The position numbers were made by a program, and so were the translations under genes. Positions 10,142-18,383 of a stretch of DNA of 64,000 nt are shown in pieces. The notes under the pieces are model-generated. The model worked only from the letters and a program-made list of their open reading frames with translations. It did not search any database and was not told where the DNA came from. The DNA is from Cloacibacterium normanense. GTDB lineage: Bacteria; Bacteroidota; Bacteroidia; Flavobacteriales; Weeksellaceae. The DNA lies in the NCBI RefSeq assembly GCF_003860565.1, contig NZ_CP034157.1:1240001-1304000 (forward strand), written 5' to 3'. Each line of letters begins with the position of its first letter. Position 1 is the stretch's first letter.

Positions 10142-10486
10142 ATGCCAAGATCAGTAAACGCTGTAGCGTCTAGAGCGCGCAGAAAAAAAGTTTTAAAGCA
10201 GGCTAAAGGTTTTTTCGGTAGAAGAAAAAATGTTTGGACTGTTGCTAAAAATGCCGTAGAAAAAGCAATGCAATATGCTTACCGCGGTAGAAAAGAGAAA
10301 AAAAGAAGCTTCAGAGGACTTTGGATTACCAGAATTAACGCTGGAACTAGAGAACACGGAATGTCTTACTCTCAATTTATGGGAGCTCTTAAAAAGAACA
10401 ACATCGAGCTAAACAGAAAAGTTCTTGCAGACCTTGCAATGAATCATCCAGAAGCTTTCAAAGCTGTTGTAGATCAAGTAAAATAA
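10142..10486 (+). CDS. rplT: 50S ribosomal protein L20
   Basis: This is an rRNA-binding protein needed early in 50S assembly (114 aa). The N-terminus [26 protein letters not shown] and the central [19 protein letters not shown] are characteristic of bL20. It is the last gene of the translation block, and a perfect-stem terminator follows 26 nt after the stop. Confidence 0.98.
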   Translation: MPRSVNAVASRARRKKVLKQAKGFFGRRKNVWTVAKNAVEKAMQYAYRGRKEKKRSFRGLWITRINAGTREHGMSYSQFMGALKKNNIELNRKVLADLAMNHPEAFKAVVDQVK

Positions 10487-10512
10487 TGTAAAACAAATTT
10501 GTTATCAATAAT

Positions 10513-10545
10513 AAATCCTAAACTTTTTTAGTTTAGGATTTTTTT
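10513..10545 (+). terminator. Rho-independent terminator after rplT
   Basis: AAATCCTAAACT (10513-10524) pairs with AGTTTAGGATTT (10530-10541), followed by T-residues. It separates the ribosomal block from the trp operon promoter, which begins only about 20 nt later. Confidence 0.9.
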
Positions 10546-10561
10546 ATTTCAAAAACTTTTA

Positions 10562-10569
10562 TAAATTTG
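10562..10569 (+). promoter_or_regulatory. Predicted -7 box of the trp operon
   Basis: TAAATTTG is an exact TAnnTTTG match and ends only 5 nt before the ATG of the trp leader peptide. The transcript would therefore start at or within a few bases of that ATG, making the leader peptide mRNA leaderless or nearly so. Confidence 0.7.
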
Positions 10570-10574
10570 TCCCA

Positions 10575-10652
10575 ATGAAAATGAATAATAACAAAAATTG
10601 GTGGTGGCACTTATACTCTACGCTGAGTCTAAGTAATACTGCTATGCTTTGA
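10575..10652 (+). CDS. trpL: trp operon leader peptide (25 aa, three consecutive Trp codons)
   Basis: This is a short frame from ATG 10575 to TGA 10652 with the core KNWWWHLY. TGG codons lie at 10599-10607. It precedes trpE and an intrinsic terminator and is the sensor of a transcription attenuator. When charged tRNA-Trp is scarce the ribosome stalls on the Trp codons, leaving bases 10621-10630 free. When Trp is plentiful it reaches the stop codon and covers them. Codons 16-19 double as the antiterminator strand. The family role is established for enterobacterial trpL. The assignment here is from sequence alone, but the run of Trp codons before a trp operon is hard to explain otherwise. Confidence 0.92.
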   Translation: MKMNNNKNWWWHLYSTLSLSNTAML

Positions 10653-10720
10653 ATCTATACTACAATAAAATTCATTTCATGAGAAGACTTCAGCGATTAT
10701 ACCGTTGAAGTCTTTTTTTT
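10621..10720 (+). promoter_or_regulatory. trp attenuator: antiterminator and terminator
   Basis: The terminator stem is AAGACTTCA (10684-10692) with TGAAGTCTT (10706-10714), then a T-run to 10720. The competing antiterminator is CGCTGAGTCT (10621-10630, inside the leader peptide frame) with AGACTTCAGCG (10686-10696), ten pairs with one bulge. The two structures share 10686-10692 and are mutually exclusive. Confidence 0.9.
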
Positions 10721-10736
10721 ATTTAAATCTTTAATT

Positions 10737-12170
10737 ATGCTGACAACCAACAACCAACAACCCACAACTAAAATAAAAACCACCTCCAAATCATTGATGG
10801 GAGACCTTCATACAGCGATGGGAATTTACCTGAAACTCAGAGATAAATTCAGAGATACTATTCTACTGGAAAGTGCCGACCACAATGTAAATAACAACAG
10901 TTTTTCTTACATCGCCATCAACGCAATTGCAGGAGTAGAAATTAAAAATCTACAGGAAATGGAAGTGAAATTTCCATTAACCGCTCCAGAAAAACATCAA
11001 ATCCCAGAGAATTTCAACATCACTGAATATTTAGAAAATTTTTCTAAAAGTTTTGACTGCGAAAAGGTGAAAAATCCAGTTGAAAAAATGGCTCAAGGTT
11101 TATTTGGTTATACCAGTTTTGATGCCGTACAGTTTTTTGAAACTATCCAATTCAAACCTCAAAGCAAGGAAGTAGAAATTCCCATTTTACGTTACCGATT
11201 TTATCAATATGTGATTGCTATTAATCATTTTAATGATGAAATGTTCCTCATCGAAAATAAAATTGATGGGCTAAAATCTAAAATTTCAGAAATTGAAAGC
11301 ATCATTCAAAATAAAGACGTTGCACTCTATCCTTTTGAAAAAATAGACGAAGAAACTTCTAATTTAAGTGATGAAGAATACAGAGATTTGGTAGAATTGG
11401 CGAAGAAACATTGTTTCCGTGGAGATGTTTTCCAGTTGGTTTTGAGCAGAAGATTTGAACAAAAATTCAAAGGTGATGAGTTCAATGTTTACCGAGCTTT
11501 ACGAAACATCAATCCTTCTCCTTACCTATTTTTCTTTGATTATGGCGATTACAAATTAATGGGTTCAAGTCCAGAAAGTCAGTTGATTATTCAAAATCAC
11601 AAAGCCGTAATTCACCCAATTGCAGGAACTTTCCGCAGAACTGGCGATACTGAAAAAGACTTACTATCGGTAGAAACCCTAAAAAAAGACCCAAAAGAAA
11701 ACGCAGAACATACCATGTTGGTAGATTTAGCCAGAAACGATTTAAGCAAATTAGGAAAAAACGTAACGGTGTCTAAACTGAAAGAAATTCAATTGTTTTC
11801 TCACGTTATTCACATGGTTTCAGAAGTTACCGCAGAATTAGACGAAAAAACCAATCCTTATGAAATGATTGCCACCACTTTTCCGCAAGGAACATTGAGT
11901 GGTGCTCCAAAATATAAAGCTCTTGAACTCATCGATGCTTACGAAAAATCTTCTCGTGGTTATTATGGCGGTTGTATAGGTTTTGTAGGTTTTGACGGAA
12001 GTTGCAACCAAGCCATTATGATTAGAACATTTTTGAGCAAAAATAATACGCTTTTCTATCAGGCTGGCGCTGGAATTGTAGCCAAATCTTCCGCAGAAAA
12101 TGAGTTACAAGAAGTAAATAACAAACTAAATGCCTTGAAAATGGCAGTTAAAAAAGCAGAAAAATTATGA
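10737..12170 (+). CDS. trpE: Anthranilate synthase component I
   Basis: With TrpG as glutamine amidotransferase, this enzyme converts chorismate to anthranilate. The C-terminal chorismate-binding half is clear: ELAKKHCFRGDVFQLVLSRRF, GSSPESQLI, HPIAGTFRRTGDTEKD and PQGTLSGAPKYKALELID. It is 477 aa. The start lies 16 nt past the attenuator T-run. The first dozen residues (rich in TTNNQQP) are low-complexity and look derived from a short CAACCAA repeat, and the conserved protein begins around KIKTTSKSL. The stop overlaps the trpG start (ATGA). Feedback inhibition by Trp is expected from the family. Confidence 0.97.
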   Translation: MLTTNNQQPTTKIKTTSKSLMGDLHTAMGIYLKLRDKFRDTILLESADHNVNNNSFSYIAINAIAGVEIKNLQEMEVKFPLTAPEKHQIPENFNITEYLENFSKSFDCEKVKNPVEKMAQGLFGYTSFDAVQFFETIQFKPQSKEVEIPILRYRFYQYVIAINHFNDEMFLIENKIDGLKSKISEIESIIQNKDVALYPFEKIDEETSNLSDEEYRDLVELAKKHCFRGDVFQLVLSRRFEQKFKGDEFNVYRALRNINPSPYLFFFDYGDYKLMGSSPESQLIIQNHKAVIHPIAGTFRRTGDTEKDLLSVETLKKDPKENAEHTMLVDLARNDLSKLGKNVTVSKLKEIQLFSHVIHMVSEVTAELDEKTNPYEMIATTFPQGTLSGAPKYKALELIDAYEKSSRGYYGGCIGFVGFDGSCNQAIMIRTFLSKNNTLFYQAGAGIVAKSSAENELQEVNNKLNALKMAVKKAEKL

Positions 12171-12760
12171 AAGTTTTAGTTTTCGATAATTACGATAGTT
12201 TTACCTACAATCTCGTTCAAATTGTAGAACAAATTTTGGGCAAAAAAGTAGATGTTTTCAGAAATGACGAAATTCCTTTGGAAGACATCAATCAATATGA
12301 TAAAATCATCCTTTCTCCAGGACCAGGAATTCCCGAAGAAGCAGGAATTTTACTTGAAGTGATAAAAAAATATGCTCCAACCAAATCTATTTTTGGAGTT
12401 TGTTTGGGACAACAAGCAATCGCTGAAGCTTTTGGTGGAAGCCTCATCAATCTTTCTGAAATTTATCACGGAGTTGCAACCGAAGCAAAACAAGTAAAAC
12501 CGCACAAAATTCTAGAAAATTTACCCGAAGTTTTAGAAGTTGGGCGCTATCATTCTTGGGCAGTAAATCCCGAAGATTTTCCTTCAGCATTAGAAATTAC
12601 TTCTGTAGATAATTCTGGAATGATTATGAGCTTGAAACACAAAAAGTACGATGTTCACGCGGTTCAATATCATCCTGAAAGTATCTTAACTCCAAAAGGA
12701 AGACAGATTTTAGAGAATTTCTTAAAGTCAGAAGACGGAAGTCAAAAGTCAGAAGAATAA
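12167..12760 (+). CDS. trpG: Anthranilate synthase component II (glutamine amidotransferase)
   Basis: This is a class I amidotransferase supplying ammonia to TrpE. The nucleophile Cys is in FGVCLGQQAIAEAFGG and the His/Glu pair in QYHPESILTP. It is 197 aa. The start overlaps trpE by 4 nt. The final residues (SEDGSQKSEE) are not part of the family and are encoded by an intergenic repeat that runs into the gene. In some bacteria the same subunit also serves p-aminobenzoate synthesis (PabA). The trp context makes TrpG the primary call. Confidence 0.96.
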   Translation: MKVLVFDNYDSFTYNLVQIVEQILGKKVDVFRNDEIPLEDINQYDKIILSPGPGIPEEAGILLEVIKKYAPTKSIFGVCLGQQAIAEAFGGSLINLSEIYHGVATEAKQVKPHKILENLPEVLEVGRYHSWAVNPEDFPSALEITSVDNSGMIMSLKHKKYDVHAVQYHPESILTPKGRQILENFLKSEDGSQKSEE

Positions 12761-12808
12761 GTATAACCCTAAAAGCTTCCGACTTCGGACATCTGACTTC
12801 GGACTACA
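12725..12808. repeat. Imperfect inverted repeat of the GTCNGAAG type, entering trpG
   Basis: GTCAGAAGACGGAAGTC and AGTCAGAAG at 12727-12758 face CTTCCGACTTCGGACATC and TGACTTCGGAC at 12775-12805. The arms are imperfectly complementary. The left arm supplies the last codons of trpG and the right arm ends just before trpD, so the trpG-trpD transcript can fold a long hairpin. Confidence 0.7.
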
Positions 12809-12812
12809 AATT

Positions 12813-13802
12813 ATGAAACAAATATTACAATACCTTTTCAATCATCAAACTTTAACAAAAGCCGAAGCAAAGGCAATTATGATTGAAATTGCACAAAATA
12901 AATTCAACGAAACAGAAGTTTCTGCCTTTATCACTGTTTTTATGATGCGAAGCATTACGCTAGAAGAAATGCAAGGCTTTCGTGAAGCTTTGCTAGATTT
13001 GGCGGTGAAAGTAGATTTAGGAACGCACGATTTGGTAGATATTGTAGGAACTGGAGGCGATGGAAAAAACACCTTCAACATTTCAACTTTGGCTAGTTTT
13101 ATTGTGGCCGGAACCGGACAAAAAGTGGCGAAACACGGCAATTACGGTGTTTCTGCGATTTCCGGTTCTTCTAATGTTTTGGAGGAATTGGGTTATCAAT
13201 TCAAAAATAATCAAGAAGATTTAAAGAAAGATTTAGAAAAAGCCAACATCTGTTTTCTTCACGCTCCACTTTTTCACCCAGCATTAAAAACGGTTGCTCC
13301 TTTGAGAAAAGGTTTGGGTTTGAGAACGTTTTTCAATCTTTTAGGACCTTTGGTAAATCCTGCAAAACCGAAATTTTCTATGATTGGAGTTTACAGTTTA
13401 GAAATTGCTAGATTATATCAATATATTTTGCAGAAAAACAACGAAGATTTTATGTTGGTTCACGCTTTAGACGGTTACGACGAAATTTCTTTGACAGGTG
13501 ACACTAAAATTTTCAATAAAAATGGCGAAGAAATTTTCTCTGCAACTGAATTAGGATTTAAAAATATTGAAGCTGAATCTATTTTCGGAGGAAATACTAA
13601 AGAAGAAGCTGCCAAAATTTTCAGAACTATTTTAGAAGGAAAAGGAACGTATGAACAAAATGCCGTAGTTCTTGCCAATGCTGCAAAAGCACTACAAAAC
13701 ACAGGAAAATTTGAAAATTACGAAGCAAGTTTATCCGCTGCAAAAGACAGTTTAGAAAGCGGAAAAGCTTTGGACTGTCTTATTAAACTAATTGAAAATT
13801 GA
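12813..13802 (+). CDS. trpD: Anthranilate phosphoribosyltransferase
   Basis: This enzyme transfers the phosphoribosyl group of PRPP to anthranilate. The PRPP loop DIVGTGGDGKNTFNIST lies around residues 71-87, followed by KHGNYGVSAISGSSNVLEELG and later GLGLRTFFNLLGPLVNPA, all conserved in the family. It is 329 aa, normal length. It lies 52 nt after trpG across the hairpin-forming repeat. Confidence 0.97.
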   Translation: MKQILQYLFNHQTLTKAEAKAIMIEIAQNKFNETEVSAFITVFMMRSITLEEMQGFREALLDLAVKVDLGTHDLVDIVGTGGDGKNTFNISTLASFIVAGTGQKVAKHGNYGVSAISGSSNVLEELGYQFKNNQEDLKKDLEKANICFLHAPLFHPALKTVAPLRKGLGLRTFFNLLGPLVNPAKPKFSMIGVYSLEIARLYQYILQKNNEDFMLVHALDGYDEISLTGDTKIFNKNGEEIFSATELGFKNIEAESIFGGNTKEEAAKIFRTILEGKGTYEQNAVVLANAAKALQNTGKFENYEASLSAAKDSLESGKALDCLIKLIEN

Positions 13803-13928
13803 AAATTGAAAGTTGAAAATTAGAAAAATTGCGAACTCTGCAATTCATCTTTAGATGAATCTTTGCGAACTTAAAAATATTTTCAAAGTTGTAAAAAAAA
13901 TCTTTGCGCTCTTTGCGTTTTAAAAAAC
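13803..13928. repeat. trpD-trpC spacer with dispersed 'ctttgcg' repeat
   Basis: This 126-nt gap has no gene. It contains CTTTGCGAACTT, AATCTTTGCGCTC and CTTTGCGTTT, which are reverse-strand relatives of the CGCAAAGATTTTTT element seen near 28.1, 31.7, 32.0 and 51.5 kb. Confidence 0.5.
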
Positions 13929-14705
13929 ATGAACATTTTAGATAAAATAATAGTTAGAAAAAAGGAAGAAATTGCTTTCTCTAAAAGTAAAATTTCTGTT
14001 GAAAAAATGAAAAATTCTGAATATTTTGGAAGAAAAACTTTTTCTTTGAAAGAATCGGTAAAAGCCAGAAACGGAATTATTGCTGAATTCAAGAGACAAT
14101 CGCCTTCAAAAGGAATCATCAATGATAAAGTTGCGTCTTTAGAAATTGTAACGAAATATGAAGAATTCGGTGCAAGTGGAATTTCGATTTTAACTGATAA
14201 AGATTTTTTCGGAGGTAGTTTTGAAGATATTTTGAGCGTGAGAAATTCTGTGAATATCCCGATTTTAAGGAAAGATTTTATGGTAGATGAATACCAATTC
14301 TACGAAGCAAAATCTATTGGTGCAGATGTAGTTTTATTGATTGCAGCGTGTCTTTCGCCAACTCAAGTTCAAGAATTTACTGCTTTAGCACACGAACTAA
14401 ATTTGGAGGTTTTGTTAGAAATTCACACCGAAGAAGAATTAGAGCATTTCAATTCTGAAATTGATTTGGTCGGCATCAACAACCGAAATTTGAAAGATTT
14501 CAAGGTAGATTTACAACATTCTGTCAACCTGAAAAACTTACTTCCAAAAGGAACTTTATCTGTCGCAGAAAGTGGAATTTACAATGTGGAAGATTTTAAA
14601 TTTCTAAAAGAAAAAGGATTTGATGCTTTCTTGATGGGCGAATATTTTATGAAAAACGAAAATCCGGGAAACAAATTCAAAGAATTTGTTGATGTGATAA
14701 ATTGA
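13929..14705 (+). CDS. trpC: Indole-3-glycerol phosphate synthase
   Basis: This is a TIM-barrel enzyme that closes the indole ring of CdRP. The signature AEFKRQSPSKGIIND (catalytic Lys) lies near residue 51. LRKDFMVDEYQFYEAKSIGAD, LLEIHTEEELE, VGINNRNLKDF and SVAESGIYN follow in family order. It is 258 aa. It is a separate gene from trpF, unlike the enterobacterial fusion. Confidence 0.97.
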   Translation: MNILDKIIVRKKEEIAFSKSKISVEKMKNSEYFGRKTFSLKESVKARNGIIAEFKRQSPSKGIINDKVASLEIVTKYEEFGASGISILTDKDFFGGSFEDILSVRNSVNIPILRKDFMVDEYQFYEAKSIGADVVLLIAACLSPTQVQEFTALAHELNLEVLLEIHTEEELEHFNSEIDLVGINNRNLKDFKVDLQHSVNLKNLLPKGTLSVAESGIYNVEDFKFLKEKGFDAFLMGEYFMKNENPGNKFKEFVDVIN

Positions 14706-14817
14706 TGATTTGGTAATGTGTTATTGTTATGATTATTAATTTTTCATCAATAGGAACGGGCTTTAGTACGTTTTAAAAATTAAAAAAATCAAATTGGCTT
14801 TAGCCAAAACTTAAATT
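14706..14817. repeat. trpC-trpF spacer with small palindrome
   Basis: This 112-nt gap without a gene contains the hairpin TTGGCTTTAGCCAA (14794-14807) and a partial relative GGGCTTTAGTACG upstream. It is a short dispersed-repeat type common between flavobacterial genes. Confidence 0.4.
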
Positions 14818-15486
14818 ATGAAACTAAAAGTTTGTGGACTTACAAAAATTAATCAAATTCAAGAATTAATTTCTTTGAACACCAATTTTTTAGGCTTTAT
14901 TTTCTACGAAAAATCACCGAGATTCGTCCTGAATCATTTGAGTTTAGAAGAGATTTCAGAAATTAATCATCAAGGAAAAGTGGGCGTTTTTGTAAATGAA
15001 ACGGTTGAAAAAATTGTGGAAATTTCAGAGAAATCCAATTTAAATTTCATCCAATTACATGGTGATGAAGATGAAGAATTTGTAAAAAAGTTAAGGCTAA
15101 GTTTGAGCAAAAATATTAAAATCATAAAAGTAATTAGAATTGGAAATGATTTTGAAAAATTCAAAAATGAAATTTCAAAAATCTCAAATCTCACACGAGG
15201 CGAAGCCGAACTGAGCGAAGCTAAATCTCAAATCTCAAATCTACTGTTCGACACAGACAGCAAAGCTTTTGGCGGAACTGGACAAACTTTTGATTGGCAA
15301 ATTCTCAACGAAATAGAAATTCCAGTTCCTTATTTTTTGAGTGGTGGAATTTCTTTAGAAAACCTAGAAAATTTAAAAATTTTAAATCAAAAACCTTTAG
15401 TTTTAGATATCAACTCAAAATTTGAGACAGAACCCGGAAGTAAAGACCTAGAAAAAATAAAAACATTTAAATCATTACTGAAATGA
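14818..15486 (+). CDS. trpF: Phosphoribosylanthranilate isomerase, with an in-frame repeat insertion
   Basis: This enzyme isomerises PRA to CdRP. The N-terminus MKLKVCGLT carries the catalytic Cys. [30 protein letters not shown] (catalytic Asp) and [14 protein letters not shown] follow the family order. It is 222 aa, slightly long. The excess lies between KVIRIGNDF and [10 protein letters not shown], where about 20 residues ([13 protein letters not shown] and flanks) are encoded by a repeat unit at 15181-15243. They are predicted to sit in a surface loop. The stop overlaps the trpB start (ATGA). Confidence 0.94.
   Translation: MKLKVCGLTKINQIQELISLNTNFLGFIFYEKSPRFVLNHLSLEEISEINHQGKVGVFVNETVEKIVEISEKSNLNFIQLHGDEDEEFVKKLRLSLSKNIKIIKVIRIGNDFEKFKNEISKISNLTRGEAELSEAKSQISNLLFDTDSKAFGGTGQTFDWQILNEIEIPVPYFLSGGISLENLENLKILNQKPLVLDINSKFETEPGSKDLEKIKTFKSLLK
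15181..15243. repeat. Repeat inserted in frame inside trpF
   Basis: ATCTCAAATC occurs at 15181-15190, 15225-15234 and 15232-15241, flanking a GC-richer core with CGAGGCGAAGCC and CTGAGCGAAGC. The length keeps the trpF frame open. Confidence 0.65.
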
Positions 15487-16670
15487 CAACATATAGAAAT
15501 CCCGACGAAAACGGATATTACGGAGAATTTGGAGGGGCATTTGTTCCAGAAATGCTCTATCCAAACGTGGAAGAACTTCAACAAAATTATATAGAAATTA
15601 TAGAATCCGAAGAGTTTAAAAAAGAACTCAACGATTTATTGAAAGATTATGTAGGAAGAGCTACTCCACTATATTTTGCGAAAAATTTAAGCGAAAAATA
15701 TGGCACAAACGTTTACTTAAAACGGGAAGATTTAAATCACACTGGTGCGCATAAAATCAATAACGCTCTCGGACAAGTTCTTCTCGCCAAAAAACTAGGA
15801 AAAAAGAGAATTATCGCCGAAACTGGAGCTGGTCAACACGGTGTTGCAACAGCTACAGCTTGCGCTTTAATGAATCTGGAGTGCATCGTTTATATGGGCG
15901 AAATTGATATTGCGAGACAAGCTCCTAATGTTGCTAGAATGAAAATGCTAGGTGCAAAAGTTGTTCCTGCAACTTCAGGCTCAAAAACGCTGAAAGACGC
16001 TGTAAATGAAGCGTTAAGAGACTGGATTAACAATGCTACTACTACGCATTACATCATCGGAAGTGTAGTTGGTCCGCATCCTTTTCCTGATTTGGTGGCG
16101 AGATTCCAGAGTGTGATTTCTGAGGAAATTAAATGGCAATTGAAAGAGAAAATAGGAAGAGAAAACCCAGATTACGTCATCGCTTGTGTTGGTGGCGGCA
16201 GCAATGCAGCAGGAACTTTTTACCATTTTGTAGATGAACCTTCCGTTAAAATTATCGCAGCAGAAGCTGGCGGTTTTGGTGTAAATTCAGGAAAATCTGC
16301 AGCTACAACTTTCTTGGGAACAACAGGCGTTTTGCACGGTAGCAAAAGCATTGTGATGCAAACCAATGACGGACAAGTTATCGAGCCGCATTCTATTTCT
16401 GCGGGATTAGATTATCCAGGAATTGGGCCTTTTCATGCGAATCTATTTAAAAATAATCGTGCAGAATTTTTCAGCATTAATGATGACGAAGCGCTAGAAT
16501 CTGCTTTTGAACTCACCAGATTAGAAGGCATCATTCCTGCTTTGGAAAGCTCTCACGCATTGCACGTTTTGAAAAAGAAAAACTTCCAAAAAGATGATGT
16601 GGTGGTGATTTGTTTAAGCGGAAGAGGCGATAAAGACATGGAAACTTACCTGAAAATAATTGATAAATAA
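15483..16670 (+). CDS. trpB: Tryptophan synthase beta chain
   Basis: This PLP enzyme joins indole and serine. The PLP lysine is in [18 protein letters not shown] (near residue 86). [17 protein letters not shown] and the phosphate loop [10 protein letters not shown] follow. The 395-aa length is that of the standard TrpB1 type. It is coupled to trpF by a 4-nt overlap. Its partner trpA lies about 950 nt downstream, separated by a phzF-like gene. Confidence 0.98.
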   Translation: MTTYRNPDENGYYGEFGGAFVPEMLYPNVEELQQNYIEIIESEEFKKELNDLLKDYVGRATPLYFAKNLSEKYGTNVYLKREDLNHTGAHKINNALGQVLLAKKLGKKRIIAETGAGQHGVATATACALMNLECIVYMGEIDIARQAPNVARMKMLGAKVVPATSGSKTLKDAVNEALRDWINNATTTHYIIGSVVGPHPFPDLVARFQSVISEEIKWQLKEKIGRENPDYVIACVGGGSNAAGTFYHFVDEPSVKIIAAEAGGFGVNSGKSAATTFLGTTGVLHGSKSIVMQTNDGQVIEPHSISAGLDYPGIGPFHANLFKNNRAEFFSINDDEALESAFELTRLEGIIPALESSHALHVLKKKNFQKDDVVVICLSGRGDKDMETYLKIIDK

Positions 16671-16678
16671 TATTTTTA

Positions 16679-16772
16679 GAGCGCCAAATTCCGCCTTCCG
16701 CTCCCAATCTTTTTTCGCCAACGCTTTTGCCATTGAAAAAAAAGGATTTCCGCTCAAGTCGGGGCGCAACTC
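16679..16772. repeat. REP-like GCGCC...GGCGC intergenic element
   Basis: A GC-richer block begins AGCGCCAAATTCCGCC and ends CAAGTCGGGGCGCAACT, with a central TTTTTTCGCCAACGC / TTGAAAAAAAAGG pair. The ends are complementary (GCGCC with GGCGC). It is a type of REP-like element I associate with Flavobacterium relatives. Only one copy is in this window. Confidence 0.5.
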
Positions 16773-16820
16773 AGAAAAAATTAGAAATTTTTGAATAAAA
16801 ATTAAACTCAAGTATTGATA

Positions 16821-17609
16821 ATGAGCCAAAAAATATATCAAATAGACGCTTTTGCAGACGCTTTATTTTCAGGAAATCCTGCAGCTGTTTGTCCGCTAGA
16901 AAATTGGTTAGATGCAGATATAATGCAAAAAATAGCCGCAGAAAATAATTTGGCAGAAACCGCTTTCACTGTTCCCGTAGAAAATGGTTTTGAAATCCGT
17001 TGGTTTACGCCAGAAGTTGAAGTAGATTTATGCGGTCACGCAACATTAGCTTCTGCTTACACATTGATGAATTTTGAAGGATTTTCAGGGGAAAAAATCA
17101 ACTTCTTTTCTAGAAACAGCGGAACGCTAACTGTAACTAAAAACGGAGATTTTTTAACTTTAGATTTTCCAAAAGACAACTTACAAAAATTGGAAGATTT
17201 AGCTATTTTCGAGAAATGTTTTGCGTATCAACCTGTTGAAGTTTATCAAGGAAAAACAGATTATTTGTTAATCTTTGAAAACGAACATCAAATTCAAAAT
17301 ATAGAACCCAACATTCCTGAAATTGCAAAAATTAATGCAAGAGGAATTATTGTAAGTTCGATTTCAGAAAATTTTGACTTTGTATCTAGATTTTTTGGTC
17401 CAAATTGCGGTGTAAACGAAGATCCTGTTACAGGTTCTGCTCACACAACATTAACTCCTTTTTGGGCAGAAAAATTGGGTAAAACTAAACTTACTGCAAA
17501 ACAAATTTCCAAACGTGGTGGCGTTTTAGAATGTGAACTCAAAAACGATAGAATTCTCATTGGTGGAAAGTGCAAAACCTATTTAAAAGGCGAAATATTT
17601 ATCAAATAA
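16821..17609 (+). CDS. PhzF family isomerase/epimerase-like protein
   Basis: This belongs to the PhzF / diaminopimelate-epimerase fold family. The first half has QIDAFADALFSGNPAAVC, the acid residue in NLAETAFTV, and VDLCGHATLASAY. The second half has GPNCGVNEDPVTGSAHTTLTPFWAEKLGK. These are the hallmark motifs in order. The 262-aa length is right. The true substrate is unknown, and most family members are not phenazine genes. It lies between trpB and trpA with only 12 nt to trpA, so it is co-transcribed with trp genes. I chose ATG 16821 over an in-frame TTG two codons before. Confidence 0.9.
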   Translation: MSQKIYQIDAFADALFSGNPAAVCPLENWLDADIMQKIAAENNLAETAFTVPVENGFEIRWFTPEVEVDLCGHATLASAYTLMNFEGFSGEKINFFSRNSGTLTVTKNGDFLTLDFPKDNLQKLEDLAIFEKCFAYQPVEVYQGKTDYLLIFENEHQIQNIEPNIPEIAKINARGIIVSSISENFDFVSRFFGPNCGVNEDPVTGSAHTTLTPFWAEKLGKTKLTAKQISKRGGVLECELKNDRILIGGKCKTYLKGEIFIK

Positions 17610-17621
17610 AAAGATATTAAA

Positions 17622-18353
17622 ATGAAAAAATTAAATATATATTTTACTGCGGGAATTCCCACTCTGGAAGATACTGCAGAAATTATGAAAACCATCCAGA
17701 ATTCTGGTGCAGATATGATGGAAATCGGGATGCCATATTCTGATCCTGTTGCAGATGGTCCAGTTATTCAAGGAGCACACGAATTAGCACTTTCTAACGG
17801 AATGACCATCGCTCAACTTTTTTCTCAACTGAAATCGGTGAAAGATGAAATCAAAATTCCCGTGATTTTGATGGGCTACATTAACCCTGTTTTAAGTTTT
17901 GGTTTTGAAAAATTCTGTGAAGAATGTGCCAATTCTGGAGTTTCTGGACTGATTATTCCAGATTTACCTACCATTGAATTTGAAAAGAATTACCAACCTA
18001 TTTTAGAGAAATATGGATTGAATTTTACCTTTTTGGTGACTCCAGAAACTTCGGAAGAACGCATTAAATATTTAGATTCTTTGAGTTCAGGTTTTTTATA
18101 TGCTGTTTCTAGTTCATCTACCACAGGAAACGAAAAAAAGGAAGTTAAAAACGAAGAATATTTGAATAAATTAGCTTCTTTAAATTTGAAAAACGATGTA
18201 TTGATAGGTTTTGGAATTAAGAACAAAACTGATTTTGAACAAGTTACAGAAAAATCACAAGGCGGAATTATAGGAACTGCCTTTGTGAAAATTCTCTTAG
18301 AAAATAAAGATTGGAAAGAAAAAGCGGAAGCTTTCATCAAATCTATTAAATAA
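17622..18353 (+). CDS. trpA: Tryptophan synthase alpha chain
   Basis: This enzyme cleaves indole-3-glycerol phosphate to indole, which is channelled to TrpB. DMMEIGMPYSDPVADGPVIQ contains the catalytic Glu and the signature. SGLIIPDLP carries the second catalytic Asp, and GFGIKNKTDFEQV and GGIIGTAFVK bind phosphate. It is 243 aa. As the last trp gene it ends at a shared bidirectional terminator facing hisIE. Confidence 0.97.
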   Translation: MKKLNIYFTAGIPTLEDTAEIMKTIQNSGADMMEIGMPYSDPVADGPVIQGAHELALSNGMTIAQLFSQLKSVKDEIKIPVILMGYINPVLSFGFEKFCEECANSGVSGLIIPDLPTIEFEKNYQPILEKYGLNFTFLVTPETSEERIKYLDSLSSGFLYAVSSSSTTGNEKKEVKNEEYLNKLASLNLKNDVLIGFGIKNKTDFEQVTEKSQGGIIGTAFVKILLENKDWKEKAEAFIKSIK

Positions 18354-18382
18354 AAAAAACAGAGCAAATTGCTCTGTTTTTT
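18354..18382. terminator. Bidirectional terminator between trpA and hisIE
   Basis: AAAAAACAGAGCAA (18354-18367) and TTGCTCTGTTTTTT (18369-18382) form a near-perfect stem, with A and T runs on both sides. It can end both the trp and the convergent his transcripts. Confidence 0.9.
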
Positions 18383-18383
18383 G

